Below are positions 6,887-12,329 of a DNA stretch of 12,329 bases, one piece after another. Each line of letters opens with the position of its first letter. The first letter of the stretch is position 1. The stretch is from DATKIY01 sp035543875 (lineage in GTDB: Bacteria > Actinomycetota > Actinomycetes > JAHEKZ01). The position numbers and the translations under genes were made by a program. Where the stretch lies: positions 1 through 12,329 of the forward strand of contig DATKIY010000047.1 in NCBI GenBank assembly GCA_035543875.1. Direction: 5' to 3'. The notes under the pieces are model-generated. The model saw only the letters and a list, made by a program, of their open reading frames with translations. It had not been told where the DNA came from and made no database searches.

Positions 6887-8524
6887 ATGACACAGGTCGA
6901 CTCGCTCGACCAAGGTCGACGAGCTTTCACCGAACACGCGTGGGCACCTGCCTACACCCATTTGGTTGCGGCCGACGAGCAATCACCTCTTAGTCAGTCA
7001 GACCTGCAGGACCTAGCAACCGCCGCCTATCTGCTGGGCAAGGATGAGATCAGCGTCGAACTATGGGCGCGCTGCTTCCAGTCACATCTGGACTCCGCTG
7101 AATCGCCGGCGGCGGCGCGATGCGCATTCTGGGCTGCCTTCCAGCTCCTCAATGCTGGCGAGATCGCGCAAGGCAGTGCCTGGCTGACGCGGGCTGTGCG
7201 ACTCCTCGACGAGTGTCCCGACGACTGCGTCGAAAGGGGATACGTGTTGGCACCGATGGGAATCCAGCAGATAGAGATGGGTGAACTCGAAACTGCCCGG
7301 GGACTATTCACGAAGGCCGAAGCCATCGGCCATCAGTTTGCCGACCCAAACCTGTTGGCACTGGCCCATCTCGGACAGGGCCAAGTCAACGTCATGCTCG
7401 GCAACGCACCAGCGGCCGTTGAGTTATTTGACGAGGTCATGGTTTGCGTTACTACCGGCGAGGTTGCACCCGTTGTTGCCGGTATCGCGTACTGCGCGAC
7501 GATCATGGCCTGTCAGGAACTGTTCGACCTCCGGCGCGCCAACGAGTGGACCCGGGCGCTGAGTCGTTGGTGCGAGGACCAACCCGACCTCGTTGCCTAC
7601 CGCGGTCAGTGCCTGGTGCATCGAGCCGAACTCATGCAACTGCAGGGATCTTGGCCCGATGCGATGCGTGAGGTAGTGCAGGCTCGCAAACGCCTAGCCG
7701 ATCCACCCGGTCAAGCAGCCATCGGAATGGCCTACTACCAACAGGGCGAGCTGCACCGACTCCGAGGCGAATTCGCACAGGCAGAAAAGTCCTACCGACA
7801 GGCGAACAAGTACGGCCACCAACCTCAACCTGGGCTCGCGCTGCTGTGGCTAGCGCAAGACCGCATTGACGTCGCGACGCAGGCGGCGTCTCGTGCACTT
7901 GAAGAAGCAGCGGATCGAGTGACCCGTTCGAAGCTGCTCCCGGCCTATGTAGAAATCATGATTGCGAGCGGCGCGGTCGACCTCGCAGCGGCCGGAGCAG
8001 CCGCCATCGCTGAGCTCGCCGAAGAAGTTGAGGCACCGCTGCTCACTGCAATGTCAGCCCATGCCTCGGGTGCGGTGGCGTTGGCATCCGATGACCCCAA
8101 GCGCGCATTGGAGTTTCTTCGCCGCGCCTGGTCAGCCTGGCAACAAGTCGAGTCGCCGTACGAGGCAGCGCGAGTGCGCGTACTCATCGGTCTGTCATGC
8201 AGAGCGTTGGGAGACGAGGACTCAGCCTCGATGGAATTCGACGCCGCGGCGTGGGCATTCCAACAGCTCGGCGCAGTAGCCGACATCGTCCAACTCGAGC
8301 GACACACGTCGCCGCAGAAGCCGACCGCTGTCGGTTCGCTAACCGCACGAGAGGTCCAGGTGCTCACCTTGTTGGCTACCGGCGCGACCAACCGGGCCAT
8401 CGCGGTGGATCTGGTCATCAGTGAGAAGACCGTCGCTCGTCATGTCAGCAACATCTTCAGCAAGCTTGGCGTCACCTCCCGATCAGCCGCCACCGCCTAC
8501 GCGTACGAGCACGGCATCGTCTGA
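6887..8524 (+). CDS. LuxR-family transcriptional regulator with TPR-like sensor region
   Basis: The 545-residue protein ends in a GerE/LuxR DNA-binding domain (485-545) starting LTAREVQVLTLLATG and containing the recognition-helix segment ISEKTVARHVSNIFSKLGV. The preceding 480 or so residues are helical repeats of TPR type, such as GELETARGLFTKAEAIG, GEFAQAEKSYRQANKYG and DPKRALEFLRRAWSAW. There is no Walker A motif, so this is not a classical ATP-binding LAL regulator. It lacks a response-regulator receiver domain, so control is more likely by protein or peptide binding to the repeats than by phosphorylation. ATG 6887 is three bases after the upstream stop; only a distant GGAG is seen, so translation is probably coupled. 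The flavoprotein gene follows on the same strand and is a plausible target, a pairing I recall from other actinomycetes. Confidence 0.9.
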   Translation: MTQVDSLDQGRRAFTEHAWAPAYTHLVAADEQSPLSQSDLQDLATAAYLLGKDEISVELWARCFQSHLDSAESPAAARCAFWAAFQLLNAGEIAQGSAWLTRAVRLLDECPDDCVERGYVLAPMGIQQIEMGELETARGLFTKAEAIGHQFADPNLLALAHLGQGQVNVMLGNAPAAVELFDEVMVCVTTGEVAPVVAGIAYCATIMACQELFDLRRANEWTRALSRWCEDQPDLVAYRGQCLVHRAELMQLQGSWPDAMREVVQARKRLADPPGQAAIGMAYYQQGELHRLRGEFAQAEKSYRQANKYGHQPQPGLALLWLAQDRIDVATQAASRALEEAADRVTRSKLLPAYVEIMIASGAVDLAAAGAAAIAELAEEVEAPLLTAMSAHASGAVALASDDPKRALEFLRRAWSAWQQVESPYEAARVRVLIGLSCRALGDEDSASMEFDAAAWAFQQLGAVADIVQLERHTSPQKPTAVGSLTAREVQVLTLLATGATNRAIAVDLVISEKTVARHVSNIFSKLGVTSRSAATAYAYEHGIV

Positions 8525-8635
8525 GCGAGTACACACAATTACCCACTAGCTCCATCGGAGCAATGATGGGTGGTTCGCCCGATGAACTCAGTCGCTTCGC
8601 CTCCTAACGTCGAGACGTCACATTCGATCGCGACC

Positions 8636-8642
8636 AAGGGAA
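8636..8642 (+). promoter_or_regulatory. ribosome binding site that fixes the flavoprotein start
   Basis: AAGGGAA lies five bases before ATG 8648. It favours this start over the in-frame upstream GTG 8570 and ATG 8582, which have poorer sites and would only add residues with no recognisable domain content. Confidence 0.6.
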
Positions 8643-8647
8643 CTGAC

Positions 8648-9790
8648 ATGAATGCGAACCAGACGGCTCAGACGACCAATTTCCGGGCGACGTTCGAGCG
8701 CGAGACGGTCGAGACGGTGATCGTCGGGGGCGGTCAGTGCGGGCTCGCCGTGGGCTACTTCTTGGCCAAGCTGTCACGCTCATTTGTGATTCTCGACGAG
8801 CACCAGCGTGTCGGTGACTGCTGGCGGGAGCGTTACGACTCGCTACGGCTGTACACGCCACGCAAGTATGACGGCCTTCCGGGCATGCCATTTTCAAGGG
8901 CCACCGGACGATTTCCCACAGGCGCCGAGATGGCGGACTACCTCGAGGCCTACGCATCTCATTGGGAGTTGCCGGTGAGGAATGGCATCGGGGTCACGCG
9001 GGTGCGACGTGACTCTGCGTCTGGACCATTCGTTGTCTCCACGAATGCCACCACCTACGAAGCGTCGAACGTCGTAGTTGCGACAGGAGGTCAGCATCTG
9101 CCCTACGTCCCAGATTTTGCCGGAGAGCTCGACGCCGACATCCGACAGTTCCACTCGAGCGACTACCGCAATGCTTCGCAGTTGCAGCTGGGCGGGGTGT
9201 TGGTCGTGGGCGCCAGCCACTCGGGCGCCGATCTCGCCTTGGAGAGCGCCGACAAGCACGAGACGTGGCTGGTTGGCCGTAACCCGGGTCAAGTTCCTTT
9301 CAATATTGAAGGACTCTCTGGACGAGCGGTCCTACCGTTGCTCTGGTTCGCCGCCAACCATGTCTTGACAGTTAGCACGCCAGTGGGTCGGAAGATCAAG
9401 GACGACATCCGCTCGCACGGTGGTCCGCTCCTTCGCTACAAGTCCAAACACCTCAACGCAGCCGGCGTTCATCGCGTTGAAGTCAGGGCGGTGGGAGCCA
9501 AAGACGGCAAGCCTGTGCTCGAAGACGGCCAGGTTCTGGACGTGGCCAACGTGATCTGGTGCACCGGGTTCCGGCGAGACTTCAGCTGGATCGACATGTC
9601 GATCGTCGATGACAAGGGTTGGCCGCGACAGACACGCGGTGTATCCGATGACGTGCCCGGGCTGTACTTTGCCGGCCTACTCTTCCAGCACTCCGCGAGT
9701 TCAATGCTCGTCGGTGGGGCAGGACGGGACGCGCGCTCAGTCGCTGAACACATCGAAAAGTCGACCCGCCGAGTGGCGTCTGCCGCGTAG
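8648..9790 (+). CDS. FAD/NAD(P)H-dependent flavoprotein monooxygenase-like oxidoreductase
   Basis: From ATG 8648 the product has 380 residues. A first dinucleotide fold VIVGGGQCGLAVGYFLA (GGGQCG 27-32) should bind FAD. A second, VLVVGASHSGADLALE (GASHSG 188-193), should bind NAD(P)H. Between them FAGELDADIRQFHSSDY (157-173) matches the spirit of the flavin-monooxygenase fingerprint F-x-G-x(n)-H-x3-Y/W. Near the C-terminus are IWCTGFR (303-309) and GLYFAGLLFQHSASSMLVGG, typical of this class. Such enzymes hydroxylate or oxygenate small molecules (N-, S- or Baeyer-Villiger-type) in the cytoplasm; the substrate is not deducible. It is shorter than classical BVMOs and close to CzcO-like and single-component FMO-like proteins. 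The 123-base gap from the LuxR stop shows no terminator, so read-through is possible. The TPR-LuxR neighbour is a likely regulator (inference). Confidence 0.9.
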   Translation: MNANQTAQTTNFRATFERETVETVIVGGGQCGLAVGYFLAKLSRSFVILDEHQRVGDCWRERYDSLRLYTPRKYDGLPGMPFSRATGRFPTGAEMADYLEAYASHWELPVRNGIGVTRVRRDSASGPFVVSTNATTYEASNVVVATGGQHLPYVPDFAGELDADIRQFHSSDYRNASQLQLGGVLVVGASHSGADLALESADKHETWLVGRNPGQVPFNIEGLSGRAVLPLLWFAANHVLTVSTPVGRKIKDDIRSHGGPLLRYKSKHLNAAGVHRVEVRAVGAKDGKPVLEDGQVLDVANVIWCTGFRRDFSWIDMSIVDDKGWPRQTRGVSDDVPGLYFAGLLFQHSASSMLVGGAGRDARSVAEHIEKSTRRVASAA

Positions 9791-9814
9791 GTCTCGACCC
9801 TCGCGCGTACGGGA

Positions 9815-9820
9815 TACCGT
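9815..9820 (+). promoter_or_regulatory. -10 element TACCGT of a probable leaderless promoter
   Basis: TACCGT (TANNNT) is followed by six bases (CTTCCC) and ATG 9827, the same geometry as at 6425-6439. No Shine-Dalgarno sequence lies between 9790 and the ATG. A -35 is uncertain; TCGACC at 9794-9799 is the nearest match, with a short 15-base spacer. Confidence 0.55.
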
Positions 9821-9826
9821 CTTCCC

Positions 9827-10297
9827 ATGCGTCGATTAATGGTTTGTCTCCTCATCGGTTCCATGTTGTGGGTCATCCCGCTACCAGCGGAAGCCTCCTG
9901 CGCAGCCGATCCCAACGCGCTCACTTTTGCGCAGATGATTCACAAGAAGCGCACCGGAGTTCACCATTACCCAGTGATGTTCTTGGGGAAGGTCGTGACC
10001 GTCAAAGACGTCGGCGGCAGGCGCGGCGGAGACACCATCGCACGCCTAGCGGTGGCCGCCCATCCCGTTGGGTTCGCGCCACTGGTCTCCCGTGTGCACT
10101 TCTACACTCCCCCGCCACGGATCGGCGTGGAAGACAATCTGGAGTTCAAGCGGCATCAGCGCTACGTGGTGATCGCACACCGTCGCAAGGACGGAACGTT
10201 CGACTTTGACGGCGGATGCGGTCAGACACGGGCAGTCAGCCGGCACGCGTTCCAGAAACTACGCCAGATGGCACGCAACGCGCGAAACAGGCGCTAA
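9827..10297 (+). CDS. secreted two-cysteine protein, possibly TIMP/NTR-like
   Basis: The 156-residue protein begins with MRR and a hydrophobic core (about 4-19), then an AEA site (21-23) that should release a mature chain starting SCAADP. Cys25 does not sit in a lipobox, since the -3 residue is Glu, so I call it a soluble secreted protein rather than a lipoprotein. The mature chain has an N-terminal Cys25, a strand VMFLGKVVTVKDV (50-62), a strand QRYVVIAHRR (111-120) and a second Cys131 in GGCGQTRAV. An N-terminal Cys, a 'FxGxV' strand, a 'YxVxA' strand and a late Cys-x-x-T/R resemble bacterial TIMP/NTR-like OB-fold proteins. That is a pattern resemblance only. The basic tail (RNARNRR) is unusual. 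It is flanked by a leaderless-type start and a downstream hairpin, so it is probably monocistronic. Confidence 0.78.
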   Translation: MRRLMVCLLIGSMLWVIPLPAEASCAADPNALTFAQMIHKKRTGVHHYPVMFLGKVVTVKDVGGRRGGDTIARLAVAAHPVGFAPLVSRVHFYTPPPRIGVEDNLEFKRHQRYVVIAHRRKDGTFDFDGGCGQTRAVSRHAFQKLRQMARNARNRR

Positions 10298-10314
10298 CTA
10301 GCCCCCGTGGGGAA

Positions 10315-10337
10315 GAACTACCCCGCTCGGGTAGTTC
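10315..10337. terminator. 9-bp perfect stem-loop downstream of the secreted-protein gene
   Basis: GAACTACCC and GGGTAGTTC pair perfectly around a five-base loop CGCTC, 17 bases after the stop at 10297. A smaller CCCC/GGGG hairpin (10302-10312) precedes it. There is no T-tract after the stem, so it would be a U-less actinomycete-type terminator; a protein-binding operator for the downstream gene is the alternative. Confidence 0.4.
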
Positions 10338-10368
10338 GCAAACATCGAGTTTTCAGTGCATGAACAGC

Positions 10369-10393
10369 GGTTAGCCCGCCGATGCCTGGGTAC
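10369..10393 (+). promoter_or_regulatory. candidate stress-sigma (SigB/SigF-type) promoter
   Basis: GGTT at 10369-10372 and GGGTAC at 10388-10393 are separated by 15 bases. This fits the GNNT-N14-16-GGGTAY pattern known for Streptomyces SigB-type and related mycobacterial SigF-type promoters. It would start transcription near 10400 and give a leader of about 40 bases before ATG 10441. The -35 half is weakly constrained, so chance matching is a real possibility. Confidence 0.35.
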
Positions 10394-10426
10394 GACACCA
10401 AGTAAGAAACGAGAGTTCGTCGTACC
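10389..10426. repeat. inverted repeat between -10 element and ribosome binding site
   Basis: GGTACGAC (10389-10396) and GTCGTACC (10419-10426) are exact inverted 8-bp arms separated by 22 bases. The left arm overlaps the candidate GGGTAC element and the right arm abuts the AAGGGAG ribosome binding site (10427-10433). It could be a bipartite operator, or an RNA hairpin that limits ribosome access if transcription starts upstream of it. Confidence 0.45.
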
Positions 10427-10440
10427 AAGGGAGTAGACAC

Positions 10441-10962
10441 ATGACTGGCATCGAGCCGAACAACCAATCGCGCGCTGGCACCTCAGTGCGCGATCAGCCC
10501 TCACATGCAGTCGCCGCCGACGATGAACTCCAGCACAACCGCCGGGACAGCGACCAAACCCAAAGGACCAACTGGCGCGGGCGTCGTCGTAACCGCATCG
10601 ACGAAAAGAGGGTCAAGCCAGCCAAAACCAGCATCGCTGCGGTCTTTGCATTGATTGTCGGACTCAGTGCCGTCTACGCAGTACTTACAGTCTTGCTCTC
10701 GCCGGTGGGCTTGGTGCTGTCACTGATTGGCATTGCCCTGGGAATCGCGGGCATCAGAATGACCCGACAGATTGGCGTAACGGGACGGGGTGTTGCCACC
10801 TCGGGTCTCGTGCTGTCTGTCATTGCGCTGATCGGCTCCATAGTTCTTGCCGCTGGTGTCACGACATTCTTAAACGACGACGCTGCGGTGAACAGGTTGG
10901 AAAATGGCGTCGAGAACATGCGCCAGAATCTTCCGCAAGACGTCAACATCCCCCAACCTTGA
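10441..10962 (+). CDS. DUF4190-like small membrane protein with charged N-terminal tail
   Basis: The 173-residue protein has a hydrophilic, partly basic N-terminal tail of about 60 residues (WRGRRRNRIDEKRVKPAK at 45-62). Three hydrophobic segments follow at about 64-84, 87-107 and 117-142, then a short acidic tail. The stretch VGLVLSLIGIALGIAGIR (89-106), a Gly-Arg-Gly turn (VTGRGVATSG, 113-122) and LVLSVIALIGSIVL match the usual texture of DUF4190 membrane proteins, whose function is unknown. ATG 10441 has AAGGGAG seven bases upstream. The stop lies 15 bases from the stop of the convergent cupin gene. The upstream region carries a possible stress-sigma promoter and an inverted repeat, so it may be a conditionally expressed envelope protein (inference). 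Confidence 0.8.
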   Translation: MTGIEPNNQSRAGTSVRDQPSHAVAADDELQHNRRDSDQTQRTNWRGRRRNRIDEKRVKPAKTSIAAVFALIVGLSAVYAVLTVLLSPVGLVLSLIGIALGIAGIRMTRQIGVTGRGVATSGLVLSVIALIGSIVLAAGVTTFLNDDAAVNRLENGVENMRQNLPQDVNIPQP

Positions 10963-10977
10963 CCCATTGGAACTAAG

Positions 10978-11493
10978 TCACGACGGTGGTGGGGTGAGGT
11001 CGTATCGGGAGATGAGTCCGGGCAGCCAGTCCGGGCGCCCGAACTCCAGACCGTAGTTACCGGCGAGGGCTGGCACGTCGCCTGCCGCGGGCGGACCGTC
11101 GGCGAGCAGCTCGGAGAGTTCGCGGAAGAAGTGCTCGAACCCAGCTGGACTGATGATCTCAATCATGCGCGCTGGAGTTGCGCCGGCGTTCCACATCGTG
11201 TGCATCTCTCCACGCGGCTTGGTGATGTAACCGCCAGCCGCCAACACCACCTCACGGTCGCCGGAGCGGAAGCCGATCTCCCCATCGGTGACGATGGAGT
11301 ACTCGTCCTCCAACGTGTGAAGGTGCGGCGGAACTATCGCACCGACAGGGAATGGGTGCTCCACCACTGAGACCGCCCCGCCCGTGTCGCTACCCCAGAG
11401 CTTGAAGTCCACCCCGATCGACCCGAGGGTCCCGGTGGTCCCTTCGCCTGGATGGACCACCGTGAGCGGCGGCGGAGTGCTTATCAGGGGCAT
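10978..11493 (-). CDS. single-domain cupin protein
   Basis: The frame is open further upstream (to 11652), but that extension crosses the divergent promoter region and the TetR gene. ATG at 11491-11493 is therefore taken, giving 171 residues. Both cupin motifs are complete. Motif 1 is G-x5-H57-x-H59-x4-E64-x6-G (GAIVPPHLHTLEDEYSIVTDG, split here as 51-59 and 60-71). Motif 2 is G-x5-P-x-G-x2-H98-x3-N (87-102). H57, H59, E64 and H98 should bind one metal ion in the cytoplasm. Such proteins may be dioxygenases, isomerases or ligand-binding proteins; the substrate is unknown. The C-terminal 55 residues lie outside the barrel. It is divergent from a TetR gene, with a TTGACA promoter and an operator-like dyad over its predicted transcription start, so repression by that TetR is likely. 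Confidence 0.88.
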   Translation of the reverse strand: MPLISTPPPLTVVHPGEGTTGTLGSIGVDFKLWGSDTGGAVSVVEHPFPVGAIVPPHLHTLEDEYSIVTDGEIGFRSGDREVVLAAGGYITKPRGEMHTMWNAGATPARMIEIISPAGFEHFFRELSELLADGPPAAGDVPALAGNYGLEFGRPDWLPGLISRYDLTPPPS

Positions 11494-11519
11494 GGGATGG
11501 CCTGCTCTCTTAAGCAAAT

Positions 11520-11541
11520 GATGAAACACTGCTGTATCATC
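11520..11541. promoter_or_regulatory. 22-bp imperfect palindrome, probable TetR operator
   Basis: The site reads GATGA-A-ACA-N4-TGT-A-TCATC: 8 of 9 positions of each half-arm mirror the other. It lies between the divergent cupin and TetR genes, just downstream of the cupin -10 and over its expected start site. A possible plus-strand promoter for the TetR gene (ATGAAA at 11521-11526, 18 bases, TATATC at 11545-11550) has its -35 inside the dyad, which would allow autoregulation. Length and symmetry fit a TetR dimer site; assignment to this TetR is inferred from position. Confidence 0.65.
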
Positions 11542-11542
11542 G

Positions 11543-11573
11543 AATATATCTACCGTCCAGCAGGGGTTGTCAA
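11543..11573 (-). promoter_or_regulatory. sigma-70-type promoter for the cupin gene
   Basis: On the minus strand a consensus TTGACA (complement of 11568-11573) is followed after 17 bases by GATATA (11545-11550), or after 19 by TATATT (11543-11548). Transcription would start near 11536, inside the palindrome, giving a leader of about 40 bases. It is the strongest promoter visible in the window. Confidence 0.65.
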
Positions 11574-11607
11574 GACTTGAGTGAACACAATCGTTCTCCC
11601 AATTCTC

Positions 11608-11612
11608 GGGAG
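11608..11612 (+). promoter_or_regulatory. ribosome binding site that fixes the TetR start
   Basis: GGGAG lies six bases before ATG 11619, an ideal spacing. It makes ATG 11619 preferable to the in-frame TTG at 11577, which would add 14 polar residues in front of the usual TetR N-terminus. Confidence 0.6.
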
Positions 11613-11618
11613 TATCGA

Positions 11619-12188
11619 ATGCGCAAGCGCGCCGACGACGTAGCACTGACACGTCAGCGGATCATCGAAGCTGCCGTACGTCTGCACGGAACGATCGGAC
11701 CTGCCGCGACGACGGTCTCGGCCCTCGCCGAGGAAGCGGAGGTCACGCGGCTGACGGTCTATCGCCACTTCCCCGACGACCTGTCGCTGTTCAGCGCATG
11801 CAGCCAACACTGGGCCGCCGGCCAGACGTTTCCGGACCCCGAGCAGTGGATGGAGATCGATGATGGTCTGGACCGACTACGCGCGGCGCTAGCAGACGTC
11901 TACCGCTTCTACCGTCACGCCGAACCCATGCTCACCAACGTCCGTCGCGATAGGGACGTCCTGCCAGAGGAAATCCTCCAGCGCACTGCCGAGACTGAGG
12001 CGTCGTACTGCGACGCCGTGCTCAACGACTTTTCCGTCAAAGGTCGGCAGCGCGCGCTACTTCGCGCCGCCGTCAGTCACGCACTGAATTATTGGACCTG
12101 GTACTCGCTGTGCATCGAGAACAAGCTGAGCAACGCTGAGGCCACCCGGCTCATGATGTCCATGACCACCCCCGCCAGCGCGGTATGA
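11619..12188 (+). CDS. TetR-family transcriptional regulator
   Basis: From ATG 11619 the protein has 189 residues. The N-terminal DNA-binding domain begins RADDVALTRQRIIEAAVRLHG and carries the helix-turn-helix TTVSALAEEAEVTRLTVYRHF (31-51), ending in the YRHF typical of TetR regulators. The C-terminal part (about 55-189) is helical and should form the dimer and ligand pocket; it contains several aromatic residues (WAAGQ, YRFYRHAE, YWTWYSL) suited to a hydrophobic ligand. The gene is divergent from the cupin gene, with an operator-like dyad between them, so it probably represses the cupin gene and itself until an unknown small molecule binds. The ligand may be the substrate or product of the cupin protein (inference). 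Confidence 0.92.
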   Translation: MRKRADDVALTRQRIIEAAVRLHGTIGPAATTVSALAEEAEVTRLTVYRHFPDDLSLFSACSQHWAAGQTFPDPEQWMEIDDGLDRLRAALADVYRFYRHAEPMLTNVRRDRDVLPEEILQRTAETEASYCDAVLNDFSVKGRQRALLRAAVSHALNYWTWYSLCIENKLSNAEATRLMMSMTTPASAV

Positions 12189-12198
12189 ATCTGTCGAC

Positions 12199-12239
12199 TT
12201 TGGACACAGAACGAAACACGATGTCACCTGTCGTCCAAA
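12199..12239. repeat. weak long-loop inverted repeat after the TetR gene
   Basis: TTTGGAC (12199-12205) and GTCCAAA (12233-12239) are exact inverted 7-bp arms separated by 27 bases. They begin 10 bases after the TetR stop. No T-tract follows, so a terminator role is doubtful. The remaining 90 bases to the window edge show no supported gene; TTGACC at 12241 has no good -10 partner at 16-18 bases. Confidence 0.25.
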
Positions 12240-12329
12240 CTTGACCCAAAACTGGTGGATTTCGGTGAATAGGGCTGTTCGTAACGATCCCGGAACGCCG
12301 ACGGAGCATGATCGGACTGACATCACGGG

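Noticed and set aside
8563..8607. Possible 14-residue leader peptide (starts ATGATGGGT) before the flavoprotein gene
   Set aside because: GGAG is only two bases from the ATG, and there is no attenuator-like structure or codon run.
8570..8647. Longer flavoprotein start at GTG 8570
   Set aside because: Adds 26 polar residues without domain content, while ATG 8648 has a strong AAGGGAA site at good spacing.
11494..11652. N-terminal extension of the cupin frame
   Set aside because: It would run through the divergent promoter and operator and into the TetR gene; the extension has no cupin similarity.
12057..12326. Minus-strand frame at the right edge
   Set aside because: Mostly antisense to the TetR C-terminus, with no ribosome binding site and no recognisable domain.

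Overview
The window looks like chromosomal DNA from a moderately GC-rich actinomycete (Actinomycetota; genus not resolvable by eye). This rests on GC-biased third codon positions, GTG/TTG starts, two TANNNT-N6-ATG leaderless-type starts, and gene families typical of that phylum: a TPR-LuxR regulator next to a flavoprotein, a DUF4190-like membrane protein, and a TetR/cupin pair. I see no tRNA, rRNA, CRISPR array, insertion sequence or phage gene, and no stretch over 300 bases lacks a gene.

Left part (1-2602): the 3' end of an unidentified, probably exported protein converges on a small secreted two-cysteine protein. Upstream of the latter, also on the minus strand, lies a 520-residue phospholipase D superfamily enzyme. 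A perfect palindrome (910-927) sits in the 180-base gap between these two minus-strand genes. The gap 2603-2782 separates the divergent PLD and ABC genes and must hold both promoters, but I see no convincing promoter hexamers there.

Centre (2783-9790): all plus strand. Two half-size ABC exporter genes overlap by ATGA and encode a heterodimer with one degenerate ATPase site. Close behind come a 148-residue protein of unknown function with a leaderless-type start, a TPR-LuxR regulator 3 bases later, and, after about 120 bases, an FAD/NAD(P)H flavoprotein monooxygenase-like enzyme. The tight packing suggests a functional unit: efflux pair, small acidic protein, large signal-sensing regulator and redox enzyme. 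This unit is the best candidate here for an undescribed system, but the functional link is inferred from gene order only.

Right part (9827-12329): a secreted protein with a possible TIMP/NTR-like pattern (leaderless-type start) is followed by a hairpin. Next is a DUF4190-like membrane protein whose upstream region carries a stress-sigma-like promoter overlapped by an inverted repeat. Last comes a divergent cupin/TetR module with a recognisable 22-bp imperfect operator placed over the cupin transcription start. The final 140 bases hold only a weak long-loop inverted repeat.
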